Shown here: positions 36,680 through 45,013 of the stretch, one piece after another
How positions within the stretch are numbered: position 1 is the stretch's first letter
Layout: each line of letters starts with the position of its first letter
NCBI GenBank assembly: GCA_038200275.1
Contig: JBBPYC010000042.1
Location: 128,104-192,103 of the forward strand
DNA: 64,000 nucleotides
Direction: 5' to 3'
Source: JBBPYC01 sp038200275
GTDB lineage: Bacteria > Pseudomonadota > Gammaproteobacteria > Burkholderiales > Burkholderiaceae_C
Position numbers and translations under genes: made by a program
The notes under the pieces: model-generated
What the model saw: only the letters and a program-made list of their open reading frames with translations
Databases searched by the model: none
Told to the model about the DNA's origin: nothing

Positions 36680-36856
36680 CAGCGCCGAATCGGACTGCCA
36701 GTGCCGGTCAAAAAATCGATGATACGAAAGCCGTAAGACCACCTGACGGTCAATTCGCGCCCGATGGGGTCACTGAGTCGCGGCGCTGCCAATTCGGTCA
36801 CGGCTGGCACAATTTGCGTGCCAACGCCCCAAGGCCTCCGGTATCTACTTCCTTTC

Positions 36857-37369
36857 ATGACGTCTCCCCTCGCCACAGGCCAGCCGCCCGCCCGCAGGTA
36901 CAAAGTGCCAGAGTCGGTGCTGGTCGTAATCCATACGGCAGCGCTTGACGTGCTGCTGATCCGGCGCGCGGATGCCGCCGATTTCTGGCAGTCGGTGACC
37001 GGATCGAAAGACACGCCGGATGAGCCGCTGGCGCAGACGGCTGTGCGCGAGGTGGAAGAGGAAACCGGCATCGACTGCGCACCGGGTCGCGCGTTGTCGG
37101 CTGGATTGGTCGACTGGAAGTTGCGCAACATCTACGAGATTTATCCGCAGTGGCGCCATCGCTATGATCCGGCCGTGTCGCACAACACGGAAAGCCTGTT
37201 CGCACTCGAGGTGCCGCCGGGCATCGTGGTACGGTTGAACCCACGCGAGCACAGCGCGCATGTGTGGCTGCCTTGGCGCGAAGCGGCCGACCGGTGTTTT
37301 TCCCCGTCGAATGCCGAAGCGATCTTGCTGCTGCCGCGGCGTTGCGCCAGGGCGTTGCAAGATTCATGA
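36857..37369 (+). CDS. nudB: dihydroneopterin triphosphate diphosphatase (Nudix)
   Basis: 170 aa from ATG 36857. Removes pyrophosphate from dihydroneopterin triphosphate in folate synthesis. The N-terminal KVPESVLVVIHTAALDVLLI is characteristic. The Nudix box GSKDTPDEPLAQTAVREVEE with ETGI follows; its G-to-E spacing is one longer than the canonical motif, as I recall from other beta-proteobacterial NudB proteins. A later segment EHSAHVWLPWREAADRCFSP also fits. The stop overlaps the ATG of the next gene (ATGA). It is divergent from the TgpA-like gene, leaving 211 bp for two promoters. Confidence 0.93.
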   Translation: MTSPLATGQPPARRYKVPESVLVVIHTAALDVLLIRRADAADFWQSVTGSKDTPDEPLAQTAVREVEEETGIDCAPGRALSAGLVDWKLRNIYEIYPQWRHRYDPAVSHNTESLFALEVPPGIVVRLNPREHSAHVWLPWREAADRCFSPSNAEAILLLPRRCARALQDS

Positions 37370-38109
37370 ACAAATTTCGCGTCGCAACCTACAACATCCA
37401 CAAAGGCGTACAGGGGATCGGCCCGCAGCGGCGGCTCGAAATCCATAACCTTGGCTACGCGATGCAGCAACTAGACGCCGATGTGGTTTGCCTGCAGGAA
37501 GTGCGGCTGGTCAATCGCAAATTCGAGCGCCATTTCAAGTCGCAGTGGCCGCAGCAGTCCCAGGCCGAATTCCTTGCGCCGGTCGGCTATGAGTCGGTCT
37601 ACCGCACCAACGCAGTCACACGCCACGGCGAGCACGGCAACGCGTTGTTGTCGCGCTGGCCGGTCGATGCACATCAGCACCACGACATTTCAGACCATCG
37701 GTTCGAGCAGCGCGGACTGCTGCACGTGCAGGTCAACGCACACGACCGTGCCGTTCACGTGATCGTCGTGCATCTGGGGCTGATTCCGGCCAGCCGGATT
37801 CGCCAGATTGCGCGGCTGCGCGAGTTCATCGAGCGCGAAGTGCCGGTCGATGCGCCACTGCTGGTGGCCGGTGACTTCAACGACTGGGGCATGCAGGTCA
37901 AGCGCTCGTTGCGGGCAATCGATCTGATCGAGTTCGAACCGCGCGACTACGGACAAGCCAACCCGACCTATCCGGCGCGGCTGCCCATCGTGCAGCTCGA
38001 TCATGTGTATGCGCGCGGCCTGACGCCGTTGAGCATCGAAGTGCCGCGCGGGCCCGACTGGTATCGGATGTCGGACCACTTGCCCCTGTTGGCCGAATTT
38101 GGCTTCTGA
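37366..38109 (+). CDS. endonuclease/exonuclease/phosphatase (EEP) family protein
   Basis: 247 aa from ATG 37366. Members hydrolyse phosphodiesters with a Mg-dependent Asp-His mechanism; this branch sits before clsB in many beta- and gamma-proteobacteria, and its substrate is unknown. Motifs: FRVATYNIHKGVQG at the start (Asn), VCLQEVR (Glu), HGEHGNALLSRWPV, VIVVHLGLIPASRIRQI, LLVAGDFNDWG (catalytic Asp and Asn) and the terminal RMSDHLPLLAEF (His). No signal peptide. Coupled to nudB by a 4-nt overlap and overlapping the probable start of clsB by 11 nt. Phospholipid-related function is plausible from position only. Confidence 0.9.
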   Translation: MNKFRVATYNIHKGVQGIGPQRRLEIHNLGYAMQQLDADVVCLQEVRLVNRKFERHFKSQWPQQSQAEFLAPVGYESVYRTNAVTRHGEHGNALLSRWPVDAHQHHDISDHRFEQRGLLHVQVNAHDRAVHVIVVHLGLIPASRIRQIARLREFIEREVPVDAPLLVAGDFNDWGMQVKRSLRAIDLIEFEPRDYGQANPTYPARLPIVQLDHVYARGLTPLSIEVPRGPDWYRMSDHLPLLAEFGF

Positions 38110-39367
38110 GTTGCTGCACGCGGTCGCGCAGCCGGCCGAAGCCCATGCGATCGAGCTGCTCGAAGGCGCACGAGCACTGTTCCCGGCGCTGGTCGCGGCA
38201 ATCGACGGCGCGCGCGTCGAAGTCGCGCTGGAAACCTACATCTTCGATCCGACCGGTGCAGGCGCAAGCGTCGCTGAAGCGCTGATCCGTGCGGCAAGCC
38301 GCGGCGTGATCACACGCGTCGTGGTCGATGCGATCGGTACTGGCGACTGTCTCGTCCCCTGGCTGCAACGATTCGAGCAGGCCGGTGTGCGCCTGCGCCG
38401 CTACCGGCCGCTTGGCTGGTTTGGCTGGCTTGCGCCGAGCCGCTGGCGTCGGCTGCATCGCAAGCTGTGTGTGATCGACGGCGTCACTGCGTTTTGTGGT
38501 GGCATCAACATTCTGGACGACTGGTACGACCCGAGTTGGGGCCGGCTGACCAACCCGCGGCTCGATTTTTCAGTGCATGTGCGCGGCGAGCTGGCCGCAG
38601 AAATCCAGACCGCAACGACTCGGTTGTGGCAGCGCATGAAGGTGGCTGATGGCGGGTTGGATGGGACTGGACATGCCAGTCGACCGAATGCGCCGCAGCG
38701 TTCGGAGCAGGCACCAACATCGAAGTCGAGCGCATCGGGTCGGCCAGCCGCTGCCGCAGACCGTAGGGCACGACCCTCCGGCCAGTCCGCCTTGCTGCTG
38801 GGCGACAACCTCCGGAATCGGCACAAGATCGAGCGCGCTTATCGCCGTGCGATCGGCGCTGCGCGGCATGAAATCGTGATCGCCAGCGCTTACTTCCTGC
38901 CGGGCCGCAAGTTGCGCCGCGCGTTGCTGCACGCGGCCCGCCGCGGTGTGCGGGTGCAGCTGTTGCTGCAGGGCCGGTATGAGTACTTTCTGCAGTTTCA
39001 CGGCGTGCGTCCAGCGTATCGCAAGCTGTTGGAAAGCGGCGTTGAAATCTACGAATACGCGCCGAGCTTTCTGCACGCCAAGGTTGCCGTGATCGACGCC
39101 GACGGCATGCGCCCCTGGGCCACGGTCGGCTCATCGAATCTCGATCCACTGAGCCTGTTGATGGCGCGGGAAGCCAACGTCGTGGTTGAGGCGCGCCGTT
39201 TTTGCCAACACCTGCGCAAGCGTCTGAATGAAGCGATGCAGCAGGAGGGTCGTCGCGTCGATTTGGCTGCGCTGGCAACGTTGCCTTGGCGCGAACGGTT
39301 GCTGGACCGGGTCGCGTCCCTGTTGATGCGCGTCGGGTTGCTGCTGACGGGGCAGTTTCGGTATTGA
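38099..39367 (+). CDS. clsB: cardiolipin synthase B (phospholipase D family)
   Basis: 422 aa if translation starts at TTG 38099, inside the end of the preceding gene; TTG 38111 is an alternative, and no ATG is close. Two HKD motifs make up the phospholipase D active site: His120-Lys122-Asp127 in LHRKLCVIDG and His326-Lys328-Asp333 in LHAKVAVIDA, followed by GSSNLDPLSL. The first half reads LETYIFDPTGAGASVAEALI. A Ser/Pro/Ala/Arg-rich, probably disordered insert occupies about residues 185-230 between the two halves. ClsB joins phosphatidylglycerol with another phospholipid at the inner membrane. Last gene of nudB-EEP-clsB. Confidence 0.88.
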   Translation: MASELLHAVAQPAEAHAIELLEGARALFPALVAAIDGARVEVALETYIFDPTGAGASVAEALIRAASRGVITRVVVDAIGTGDCLVPWLQRFEQAGVRLRRYRPLGWFGWLAPSRWRRLHRKLCVIDGVTAFCGGINILDDWYDPSWGRLTNPRLDFSVHVRGELAAEIQTATTRLWQRMKVADGGLDGTGHASRPNAPQRSEQAPTSKSSASGRPAAAADRRARPSGQSALLLGDNLRNRHKIERAYRRAIGAARHEIVIASAYFLPGRKLRRALLHAARRGVRVQLLLQGRYEYFLQFHGVRPAYRKLLESGVEIYEYAPSFLHAKVAVIDADGMRPWATVGSSNLDPLSLLMAREANVVVEARRFCQHLRKRLNEAMQQEGRRVDLAALATLPWRERLLDRVASLLMRVGLLLTGQFRY

Positions 39368-39523
39368 TGGCAGGCGCATTCCCGGCGGACCGGGTGGGAA
39401 GCTGTCGAACCAGGTGGGATGGGCGATTTTCTCAATTCGCTGCAAACACCATTGAATTTTTCCGGCATGCCAAACGATTGATGCAACCGGCGACTCTCGT
39501 TGCGAGCGAGCTGAGGAGAGCAC

Positions 39524-39658
39524 GTGGCCTTGGATCCAAATGTCCGGTCGGAGCTTGATGAGATTGTCCGCAGAGAGAAAGCGTCTGATTGCAATTTTGA
39601 CGACCTGATCTCCGGCCGCTGCGCTGATTTACAGGTATTGAGTCTCGGCATTTGGTGA
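39524..39658 (+). pseudogene. small reading frame interrupted by the IS481 left end
   Basis: 44 codons from GTG 39524 with a strong GAGGAGAG ribosome site 5 bp upstream. The first 36 residues (VALDPNVRSELDEIVRREKA, SDCNFDDLISGRC) look like a real soluble protein. The last eight (QVLSLGIW) and the stop are encoded by the left inverted repeat of the adjacent insertion element. So if it was a gene, its end was replaced by the element. I find no continuation to the right of the element, where the parvulin gene ends. It may also be a chance frame. Confidence 0.35.
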
Positions 39659-39691
39659 TACAACCCTCTGCATTGAACGCAAGGAGGCAGC

Positions 39692-40719
39692 ATGGGCCAG
39701 ATTCTTCACGGCTGCGCCACGACGACTGAGGCGAACCGTCGAGCACTACAGAGTGGTCAAGAGAGTGTGAGGAAGCTGTCCAGGCGCTGCGGCATCATCC
39801 TCCCTAAACGGGGTGTCCAAGTGGAGGCATCGCGCCTGCACAACGGATCACCCGACAGGCCCGAAGCGGCCGAAGCGGTCGAAGCGGTCGAAGCGGTCGA
39901 AGCGGTCGAAGCGGTCGAAGCCGACCGTACTACCGATCGAGGAGGAGGCAATTCATCGTGGCCTGCTCGCCGAGCAGACGCTGCTGCCGCCGGGTAACTG
40001 CCTGTACGCGCTGCAGCCGGCGATTTCCTCGGCTGACCCGCTCATCGCTGCAGAGCTGTTTGCAGCGCCACGCCATCAGCCGACTGCCGCAGATTGCGGG
40101 TGACATGCCGATCGGCGGCAGGTTCAAAAGCTACCCGATCGGCTACTTCCACATCGACGTCGCCGAAGTCCGCTTGGCTGCCGGGAGAACGCGATCTGTT
40201 CGCGGCTATCGAGCGCACGCACGAGGTTTGCCTGCGTGCGCTTGGAAGCCTCTGCCACCGTTGAGACGGCCCCTGCGTTTTTTGCAATCGCGGATCGACG
40301 CGCTGGCCTACCGGATCCATACGGTGCTCACCGATAACGGCCTCCAGATCGGCGCTCTGCCCTCGCTCAGGAACGGTCCGACGGTCCGGTTGCGCACGCA
40401 TAGGTTCAATCGGGCTTGTATCACCAGCGGTATCGAACACCGCACTATAGCGCCTGATCATCCGTTGACCAATGGCCCGATTCGACCGCATAAACCGCAC
40501 CATCAAGCAAGCGCAACTGTCAAGCACCACCACTCGGCGGTAGCCACGACCCACTGCGCCGGCACCTCCAGACCTTCTTCCATCAACGCCTACCAAGTTC
40601 GCCCGGCGGTTGAAGGTCTTGGGCGGGCTGGCTCTCTATGAATGCTGCTGCAGACGCTGGACGTCAGAGCAAGATCGATTCGTCATCAATCCGCTCCGCC
40701 AAATGCCGGAACTGAACAC
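39692..40719 (+). pseudogene. IS481-family transposase with several frameshifts
   Basis: The parts are in order but in changing frames: MGQILHGCATTTEANRRALQ from ATG 39692; SKWRHRACTTDHPTGPKRPK from about 39816; PTVLPIEEEAI and NCLYALQPAIS; LTRSSLQSCLQRHAISRLPQ and FKSYPIGYFHIDVAEVRLAA from about 40035; RIHTVLTDNG (second catalytic Asp); WTSEQDRFVINPLRQMPELN at the end. At least three frameshifts. The Lys-Arg-Ser repeat described separately replaces the short linker before TVL. A ribosome site (AAGGAGG) still precedes the start. Non-functional by appearance. Confidence 0.8.
39862..39924 (+). repeat. 9-bp tandem repeat (CGAAGCGGT), about 7 units
   Basis: One variant unit CGAAGCGGC, five exact CGAAGCGGT units (39871-39915) and a degenerate CGAAGCCGA. 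In the transposase frame each unit adds Lys-Arg-Ser, in another frame Glu-Ala-Val. The intact family has a single GPK-type linker here, so the array arose by expansion after insertion. Too short and without spacers to be CRISPR. Confidence 0.9.
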
Positions 40720-41517
40720 TTACTCAACTTTGGCCTTGGCCCGCAGTTCCTGCTGGAAGTCGGCGAGCTTTTTTTGTTCCATCTGCTTGGCGATATCGCC
40801 TTTGACTTCTTCAAACTTCGGAAACTCTGCATCACGCACGTCGTCCAGCCGAATCACGTGATAGCCGAACTGGCTTTTTACCGGCGCTTCGGTCATCTCG
40901 CCTTTTTTCAAGCCCGTCATGCCGTCGGAAAACTCTTTCACATAGCTGCCTGGAGCCGCCCAGTCCATCGCGCCGCCTTCTGCGCCCGAGCCGGTGTCGA
41001 TCGAATCCTTCTTGGCAACATCCTCGAATTTGGCGCCGCCCTTGATCGCAGCAATTGCTGCTTTCGCCTGTTCTTCGTCCTTGAATAGGATATGGCTCGC
41101 CTTGTACTGCTTGCCGGCGTTGGCTGCGGCCACCTTGTCGTACTCAGCCTTCAGTTCGGCATCGGTTACCGCCGCTTTTTTCTGCTGATCGGCGAACAGG
41201 TCGCGGATCAGGATTGTCTGGCGCGCGAGTTCAATCTGGTCGCGGAAGTTGTCTGTCTTGTCGAGACCGCGCTTTTTGGCCTCCTGCATGAAGATTTCGC
41301 GTGCGATCACTTCGTCCTTGATCTGCTGCTGCATCTCCGGCGTGACCGGTCGACCGCTGCGCTCGATCTGCTGGGCCAGCGCGTCCACCCGTGCCTTCGG
41401 CACCGGCTGGCCGTTCACGATGGCGGCATTTTGGGCCAATGCCTGGGTTGCGGGAATGAATGCCAGTGCCAGCACGAAAGCGGCACCGGTTGCAAAAAAT
41501 GGTTTGTTGTTGCTCAT
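40720..41517 (-). CDS. periplasmic parvulin-type peptidyl-prolyl isomerase (PpiC/SurA-like)
   Basis: 265 aa from ATG 41517. Signal peptide of about 28 residues (FFATGAAFVLALAFIPATQA, then LAQ). The N-terminal part resembles the SurA_N chaperone region (AAIVNGQPVPKARVDALAQQ). The rotamase domain covers about residues 125-225, with KQYKASHILFKDEEQAKAAI, FEDVAKKDSIDTGSGAEGGA, and SQFGYHVIRLDDVRDAEFP. Proposed role: folding of exported proteins. The stop codon coincides with the right end of the IS481 element, leaving the C-terminus (RAKAKVE) apparently intact. Likely co-transcribed with bolA, yciB and msrB upstream (82-bp gap to bolA). Confidence 0.92.
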   Translation of the reverse strand: MSNNKPFFATGAAFVLALAFIPATQALAQNAAIVNGQPVPKARVDALAQQIERSGRPVTPEMQQQIKDEVIAREIFMQEAKKRGLDKTDNFRDQIELARQTILIRDLFADQQKKAAVTDAELKAEYDKVAAANAGKQYKASHILFKDEEQAKAAIAAIKGGAKFEDVAKKDSIDTGSGAEGGAMDWAAPGSYVKEFSDGMTGLKKGEMTEAPVKSQFGYHVIRLDDVRDAEFPKFEEVKGDIAKQMEQKKLADFQQELRAKAKVE

Positions 41518-41598
41518 GCGAACTCGATCAATAAAAAAAATGAAGTGGGAAAAAAAGGAAATCCCGATCGGGACCGGTGGAAGAAGCGCCAACCGCGA

Positions 41599-41862
41599 TC
41601 AAAGTTCCTCGATCGCCACGGCGTGCACGCCGTCCGGCACGATGTACTCGGCCAGCGCATCATAGACACGCCGATGCCGGTCGACCCGGCTCAACCCAGC
41701 AAATTCAGGGGCTGCAATCCGGACGCGGAAATGGGTGCCGAACCCGTCTGCATTCGCACCGCTGTGGCCGGCATGCGCCGCGCTCTCATCAATCACTTCA
41801 AGCTGGCTGGGATTCAACCGCTCTCGCAGTCGGCTTTCAATCTCAAGGGCAGTGTGCGGCAT
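41599..41862 (-). CDS. BolA family protein
   Basis: 87 aa. BolA proteins pair with monothiol glutaredoxins in iron-sulfur homeostasis and can bind DNA. Seen: the N-terminal IESRLRERLNPSQLEVIDES, the conserved HFRVRIAAPEFAGLSRVDRH, and the C-terminal AEYIVPDGVHAVAIEEL with its invariant His. The family's short His/Cys loop is AHAGHSGANA. Minus strand between the parvulin and yciB genes, the usual order in Burkholderiales (yciB-bolA-ppiC). Identification from length and motifs is firm, target genes unknown. Confidence 0.93.
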   Translation of the reverse strand: MPHTALEIESRLRERLNPSQLEVIDESAAHAGHSGANADGFGTHFRVRIAAPEFAGLSRVDRHRRVYDALAEYIVPDGVHAVAIEEL

Positions 41863-41907
41863 GGGAGTGCGGTGATATGGGTGGGATGTCGTGTTTGATT
41901 AAGCCGC

Positions 41908-42444
41908 TCACTCGCCGGGCTCAGTGCGAAGATGCGGGGTGATGTAGAACGCCTGGCCCAGCAAAAACGCGATGGGAAACACATAGCCCCAGAGCTTGAA
42001 GTCGACCCAGGCTTCGGTGCTGAAATTCAGCGCAACGTAAGCGTTGATGGCTGCCATGAACGCGCAATAGACGATCCACGCCATGTTCAAGCGCATCCAC
42101 ACCGGCTCCGGCAACTCCAACTGACTGCCCAGCAGCAGTTTCAAGAAGTTTTTGTGGAATGCCCACAACGCAACTGCCAAGCCGATCGCCATTGCTGCAT
42201 ACAACACCGTCGGCTTCCACTTGATGAAGCGCTCGTCATGCAACGCCAACGTCAATGTGCCGAAGCCAAGGATCATCGCCAGCGTGATCTTGTGCAGCGG
42301 CTCAAGGCGCCGGTTGATTGCATACAGGATTGCCATCTGCGCCGTGGTGGCCGCCATCAATACAGCAGTCGCCACATAGATATCGTAGAGTTTGAAGGCG
42401 CCGAAAAAAAGCAGGATTGGCAGGAAGTCGAGCAGGGTTTTCAT
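41908..42444 (-). CDS. yciB: inner membrane-spanning protein YciB (septation protein A)
   Basis: 178 aa from ATG 42444. Five or six membrane helices: LLDFLPILLFFGAFKLYDIY at the N-terminus (family signature), AATTAQMAILYAINR, LAMILGFGTLTLAL, TVLYAAMAIGLAVALWAFH, MAWIVYCAFMAAINAYVALN, WGYVFPIAFLLGQAFYI. IspA/YciB proteins are needed for normal septation in Shigella and E. coli and interact with cell-wall synthesis proteins. Gene order msrB-yciB-bolA-ppiC on one strand. Confidence 0.94.
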   Translation of the reverse strand: MKTLLDFLPILLFFGAFKLYDIYVATAVLMAATTAQMAILYAINRRLEPLHKITLAMILGFGTLTLALHDERFIKWKPTVLYAAMAIGLAVALWAFHKNFLKLLLGSQLELPEPVWMRLNMAWIVYCAFMAAINAYVALNFSTEAWVDFKLWGYVFPIAFLLGQAFYITPHLRTEPGE

Positions 42445-42477
42445 CTGCAAAGCATTTTCGCCTGAACCGCGTGGCCA

Positions 42478-42900
42478 CTATTTTTTTGGGGCAAAGTCAA
42501 GCGACGCCGAGTTCATGCAGTAGCGGAGTCCGGTTGGGGCCGGGCCGTCCGGGAACACATGGCCCAGATGCGCGCCGCAGTTGGCGCAGAGGGTCTCGGT
42601 GCGCGTTATGCCGAGTGTTTTGTCGACATGTTCCTCGATCGATCCGTCTTCTACTGCTGCGGAAAAACTCGGCCAGCCGCAGCCCGAATCGAACTTGGCT
42701 TCCGAATCGAAGAGCTTGGCGCCGCAGCAGATGCATGCGTAACTGCCGGCCTGGTCGTTGTGCTCGTAGCGGCCAGTGAACGGGCGTTCGGTCGAGGCTT
42801 TGCGGGTCACTTGGAACGCAGCCGGCTCGGCGCCTTTCTCAGCCAGCAACGCTTTCCATTCGGCGTCGGTCTTCTGCACTTGGCGAGCGGTGGAACTCAT
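42478..42900 (-). CDS. msrB: peptide-methionine (R)-S-oxide reductase
   Basis: 140 aa from ATG 42900. Reduces the R-epimer of methionine sulfoxide in proteins. Zinc ligands in two CxxC motifs: CICCGAKLF and CANCGAHLG. Other hallmarks are ERPFTGRYEHNDQAGSYACI, SGCGWPSFSAAVE, HVFPDGPAPTGLRYCMNSAS with the catalytic Cys in RYCMNSASL. No signal peptide, hence cytosolic. Heads the msrB-yciB-bolA-ppiC unit and is divergent from the acyl-CoA ligase, with 182 bp between starts. Confidence 0.96.
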   Translation of the reverse strand: MSSTARQVQKTDAEWKALLAEKGAEPAAFQVTRKASTERPFTGRYEHNDQAGSYACICCGAKLFDSEAKFDSGCGWPSFSAAVEDGSIEEHVDKTLGITRTETLCANCGAHLGHVFPDGPAPTGLRYCMNSASLDFAPKK

Positions 42901-43082
42901 GGATTGAACTCTTTTAAATAGGGTGAAGTGGGGCTCAGCGCTGCAGTTGACCAACCGTTGGATCGCAGGTTGCGGTTTGCGTCGTTCGCTTCTGACGCCA
43001 CAATGTGGCGCACGGCGCGCTGCCGAAGTAGGCAGACGCCTGCAATATAGCGGCGGATCAAACACCCTAGGAGACTCACCCC

Positions 43083-44711
43083 ATGCTCGGACTGATGCAG
43101 CAGCAACCGCTACTGATTTCCAACCTGATTGATTTTGCCGAACGGCATCACGGCGACGGCGAGATCGTCTCGCGCCGCGTGGAGGGCGACCTGCATCGCT
43201 ATCACTGGCGCGACGTGGCCGCACGGTCGCGCCGGATTGCCAATGCGCTCGACGGCACGGGCCTGGCGCAGAGCGACCGAGTAGCCACATTGGCTTGGAA
43301 CGGCTATCGCCATCTGGAGCTCTACTTCGGCGTAAGCGGCTCAGGCCGGGTGCTGCACACGATCAACCCGCGGCTGTTGCCTGAGCAGATCGCCTGGATC
43401 GCCAATCACGCGGAAGACCAGGTGTTGTGCTTCGACATGACGTTTCTGCCGATCGTGCAGGCGATTGCGACCAAATGCACGAGCATCAAACTGTTCGTTG
43501 CGCTCTGCGACGCGGATAAGCTGCCGCAGGACAGCGGCATCGAGGGTCTGGTCAGCTACGAAGCCTGGATCGGCGCGCAGGACGATGTCTACAGCTGGCC
43601 GACATTCGATGAGAACAGTGCATCGAGCATGTGCTACACGAGCGGCACCACGGGCAACCCGAAGGCAGCGCTCTACAGCCACCGCTCGACCATCCTGCAT
43701 GCGTTTGCGGCCGCGCTGCCGGACGTGATGTGCATCAGCGCGCGCGACTCGGTGCTGCCGGTGGTGCCGATGTTCCACGTCAACGCCTGGGGCATTCCTT
43801 ATTCGGCCGCGCTCACTGGCTGCAAGCTTGTGTTTCCGGGACCCGCGATGGACGGCAAGTCGATCTATGAACTGATCGAAGGCGAGAAGGTGACCTACGC
43901 CGCCGGCGTGCCGACGGTCTGGCAGATGTTGCTGAATCACATGAAGTCGGCCGGCCTCAAGTTCTCGACCTTGAAGCGCACCGTGATCGGCGGCTCGGCG
44001 TGCCCACCCGCCATGATCGAATCGTTTCAAGATGGTTACGGCGTCGAGGTGCTGCACGCCTGGGGAATGACCGAGATGAGTCCGCTGGGCACGTTGTGCA
44101 CGCTCAAAAACAAGCATCTGGAGCTGTCACCCTCCGACCGACTGAAGATCCGGCTCAAGCAGGGTCGCGCAATATTTGGTGTCGACATGAAGATCGTGGA
44201 TGAGCAGGGCAAGGAGTTGCCCTGGGACGGCATTGCTTATGGCGACCTGCACGTCAAAGGTCCATGGGTGGTGCAGGAATATTTCAAAGGGGAGGGCGGC
44301 CCGCCGCTCGTCGACGGTTGGTTTCCGACGGGCGACGTTGCCACGATCGATGCCGATGGCTATCTGCAGATCACCGATCGCAGCAAGGACGTGATCAAGT
44401 CGGGCGGCGAATGGATCAGCTCGATCGAGATCGAAAACATTGCCATCGCGCACCCGGCGGTGGCAATGGCCGCCTGCATCGGCGTGGCGCATCCGAAATG
44501 GGACGAACGCCCGATCGTTGCCGTCGTGAAGAAGCCGGATGCCGAAGTCACGCGCGAAGAACTGCTCGCGTTCTACCATGGCAAGACCGCGAAGTGGCAG
44601 GTGCCCGACGACGTGGTGTTCGTCGAATCGATCCCGCTCGGTGCCACCGGCAAGATGCTTAAAACGCGGCTGCGTGAGCAGCTGCGTGACTACCGTCTGC
44701 CTGGCGTTTGA
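43083..44711 (+). CDS. AMP-dependent acyl-CoA synthetase (long/medium-chain type)
   Basis: 542 aa. Activates a carboxylic acid to its CoA thioester through an acyl-adenylate. Start ATG 43083 follows AGGAGACTCACC. Motifs: CYTSGTTGNPKAALYSHRST (P-loop, A3), GVPTVWQMLL, HAWGMTEMSPLGTL (A5), DGWFPTGDVATIDADGYLQI (A7), TDRSKDVIKSGGEWIS (A8), and GATGKMLKTRLRE with the catalytic Lys (A10). Closest in style to the medium-chain fatty acid-CoA ligases (AlkK type). It opens the long plus-strand catabolic cluster. Substrate cannot be read from sequence. Confidence 0.92.
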   Translation: MLGLMQQQPLLISNLIDFAERHHGDGEIVSRRVEGDLHRYHWRDVAARSRRIANALDGTGLAQSDRVATLAWNGYRHLELYFGVSGSGRVLHTINPRLLPEQIAWIANHAEDQVLCFDMTFLPIVQAIATKCTSIKLFVALCDADKLPQDSGIEGLVSYEAWIGAQDDVYSWPTFDENSASSMCYTSGTTGNPKAALYSHRSTILHAFAAALPDVMCISARDSVLPVVPMFHVNAWGIPYSAALTGCKLVFPGPAMDGKSIYELIEGEKVTYAAGVPTVWQMLLNHMKSAGLKFSTLKRTVIGGSACPPAMIESFQDGYGVEVLHAWGMTEMSPLGTLCTLKNKHLELSPSDRLKIRLKQGRAIFGVDMKIVDEQGKELPWDGIAYGDLHVKGPWVVQEYFKGEGGPPLVDGWFPTGDVATIDADGYLQITDRSKDVIKSGGEWISSIEIENIAIAHPAVAMAACIGVAHPKWDERPIVAVVKKPDAEVTREELLAFYHGKTAKWQVPDDVVFVESIPLGATGKMLKTRLREQLRDYRLPGV

Positions 44712-45013
44712 AGCGACCGTACGCCGGCCAGCGCAAGCTGGGCTTACGGGCATTCCCCTAGCGTGGGAGGCGATTGGACCCGCTACCCTTTAACGGGTTG
44801 TTTGGGTTACGCGCCGTCAAGCGGCAGCGCTTTCGCCCGGACGGCTGTTGAAGGCAGTGGTCAGGAGTCGCCCCGGTGACGATGCTGGCGGCTGCCGCTC
44901 GGTTAGGCTTCCAAGTTGCTCAGCGGGTCTGCAACCGTGGTGCCTGCTTCGGCAGATCGAAACCGCAGCTTGCAGCAGTTTTTGTGTATGAAACAAGTGA
45001 TGGAGACAAACGA
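44712..45013 (+). promoter_or_regulatory. intergenic region before livK
   Basis: 302 bp with no gene. ACCCG and CGGGT pair around TTTAA near 44778-44798 (weak hairpin). It must hold the terminator of the acyl-CoA ligase and the promoter of the liv operon, but I could not identify hexamers. A frame open from 44876 runs into livK and does not look coding. Confidence 0.35.

Larger units (their letters stand above)
39635..40719 (+). mobile_element. decayed IS481-family insertion element with recognisable ends
   Basis: Left end GTATTGAGTCTCGGCATTTG (39635-39654) and right end, read on the minus strand, GTGTTCAGTTCCGGCATTTG (40719-40700) match at about 16 of 20 positions, with GGCATTTGG fully shared. 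As usual in this family, the right end lies inside the last codons of the transposase (NPLRQMPELNT). A possible 4-bp target duplication, TTAC, lies at 39629-39632 and 40720-40723. The right copy contains the stop codon of the parvulin gene, so insertion seems to have just missed its coding sequence. Confidence 0.7.

Noticed and set aside
39862..39924. CRISPR-like array
   Set aside because: The 9-bp units are contiguous with no unique spacers and lie inside a transposase frame; this is a simple tandem repeat.
44876..45013. 46-residue N-terminal extension of the LivK-like protein
   Set aside because: It would place the signal peptide internally; ATG 45014 has its own ribosome site.
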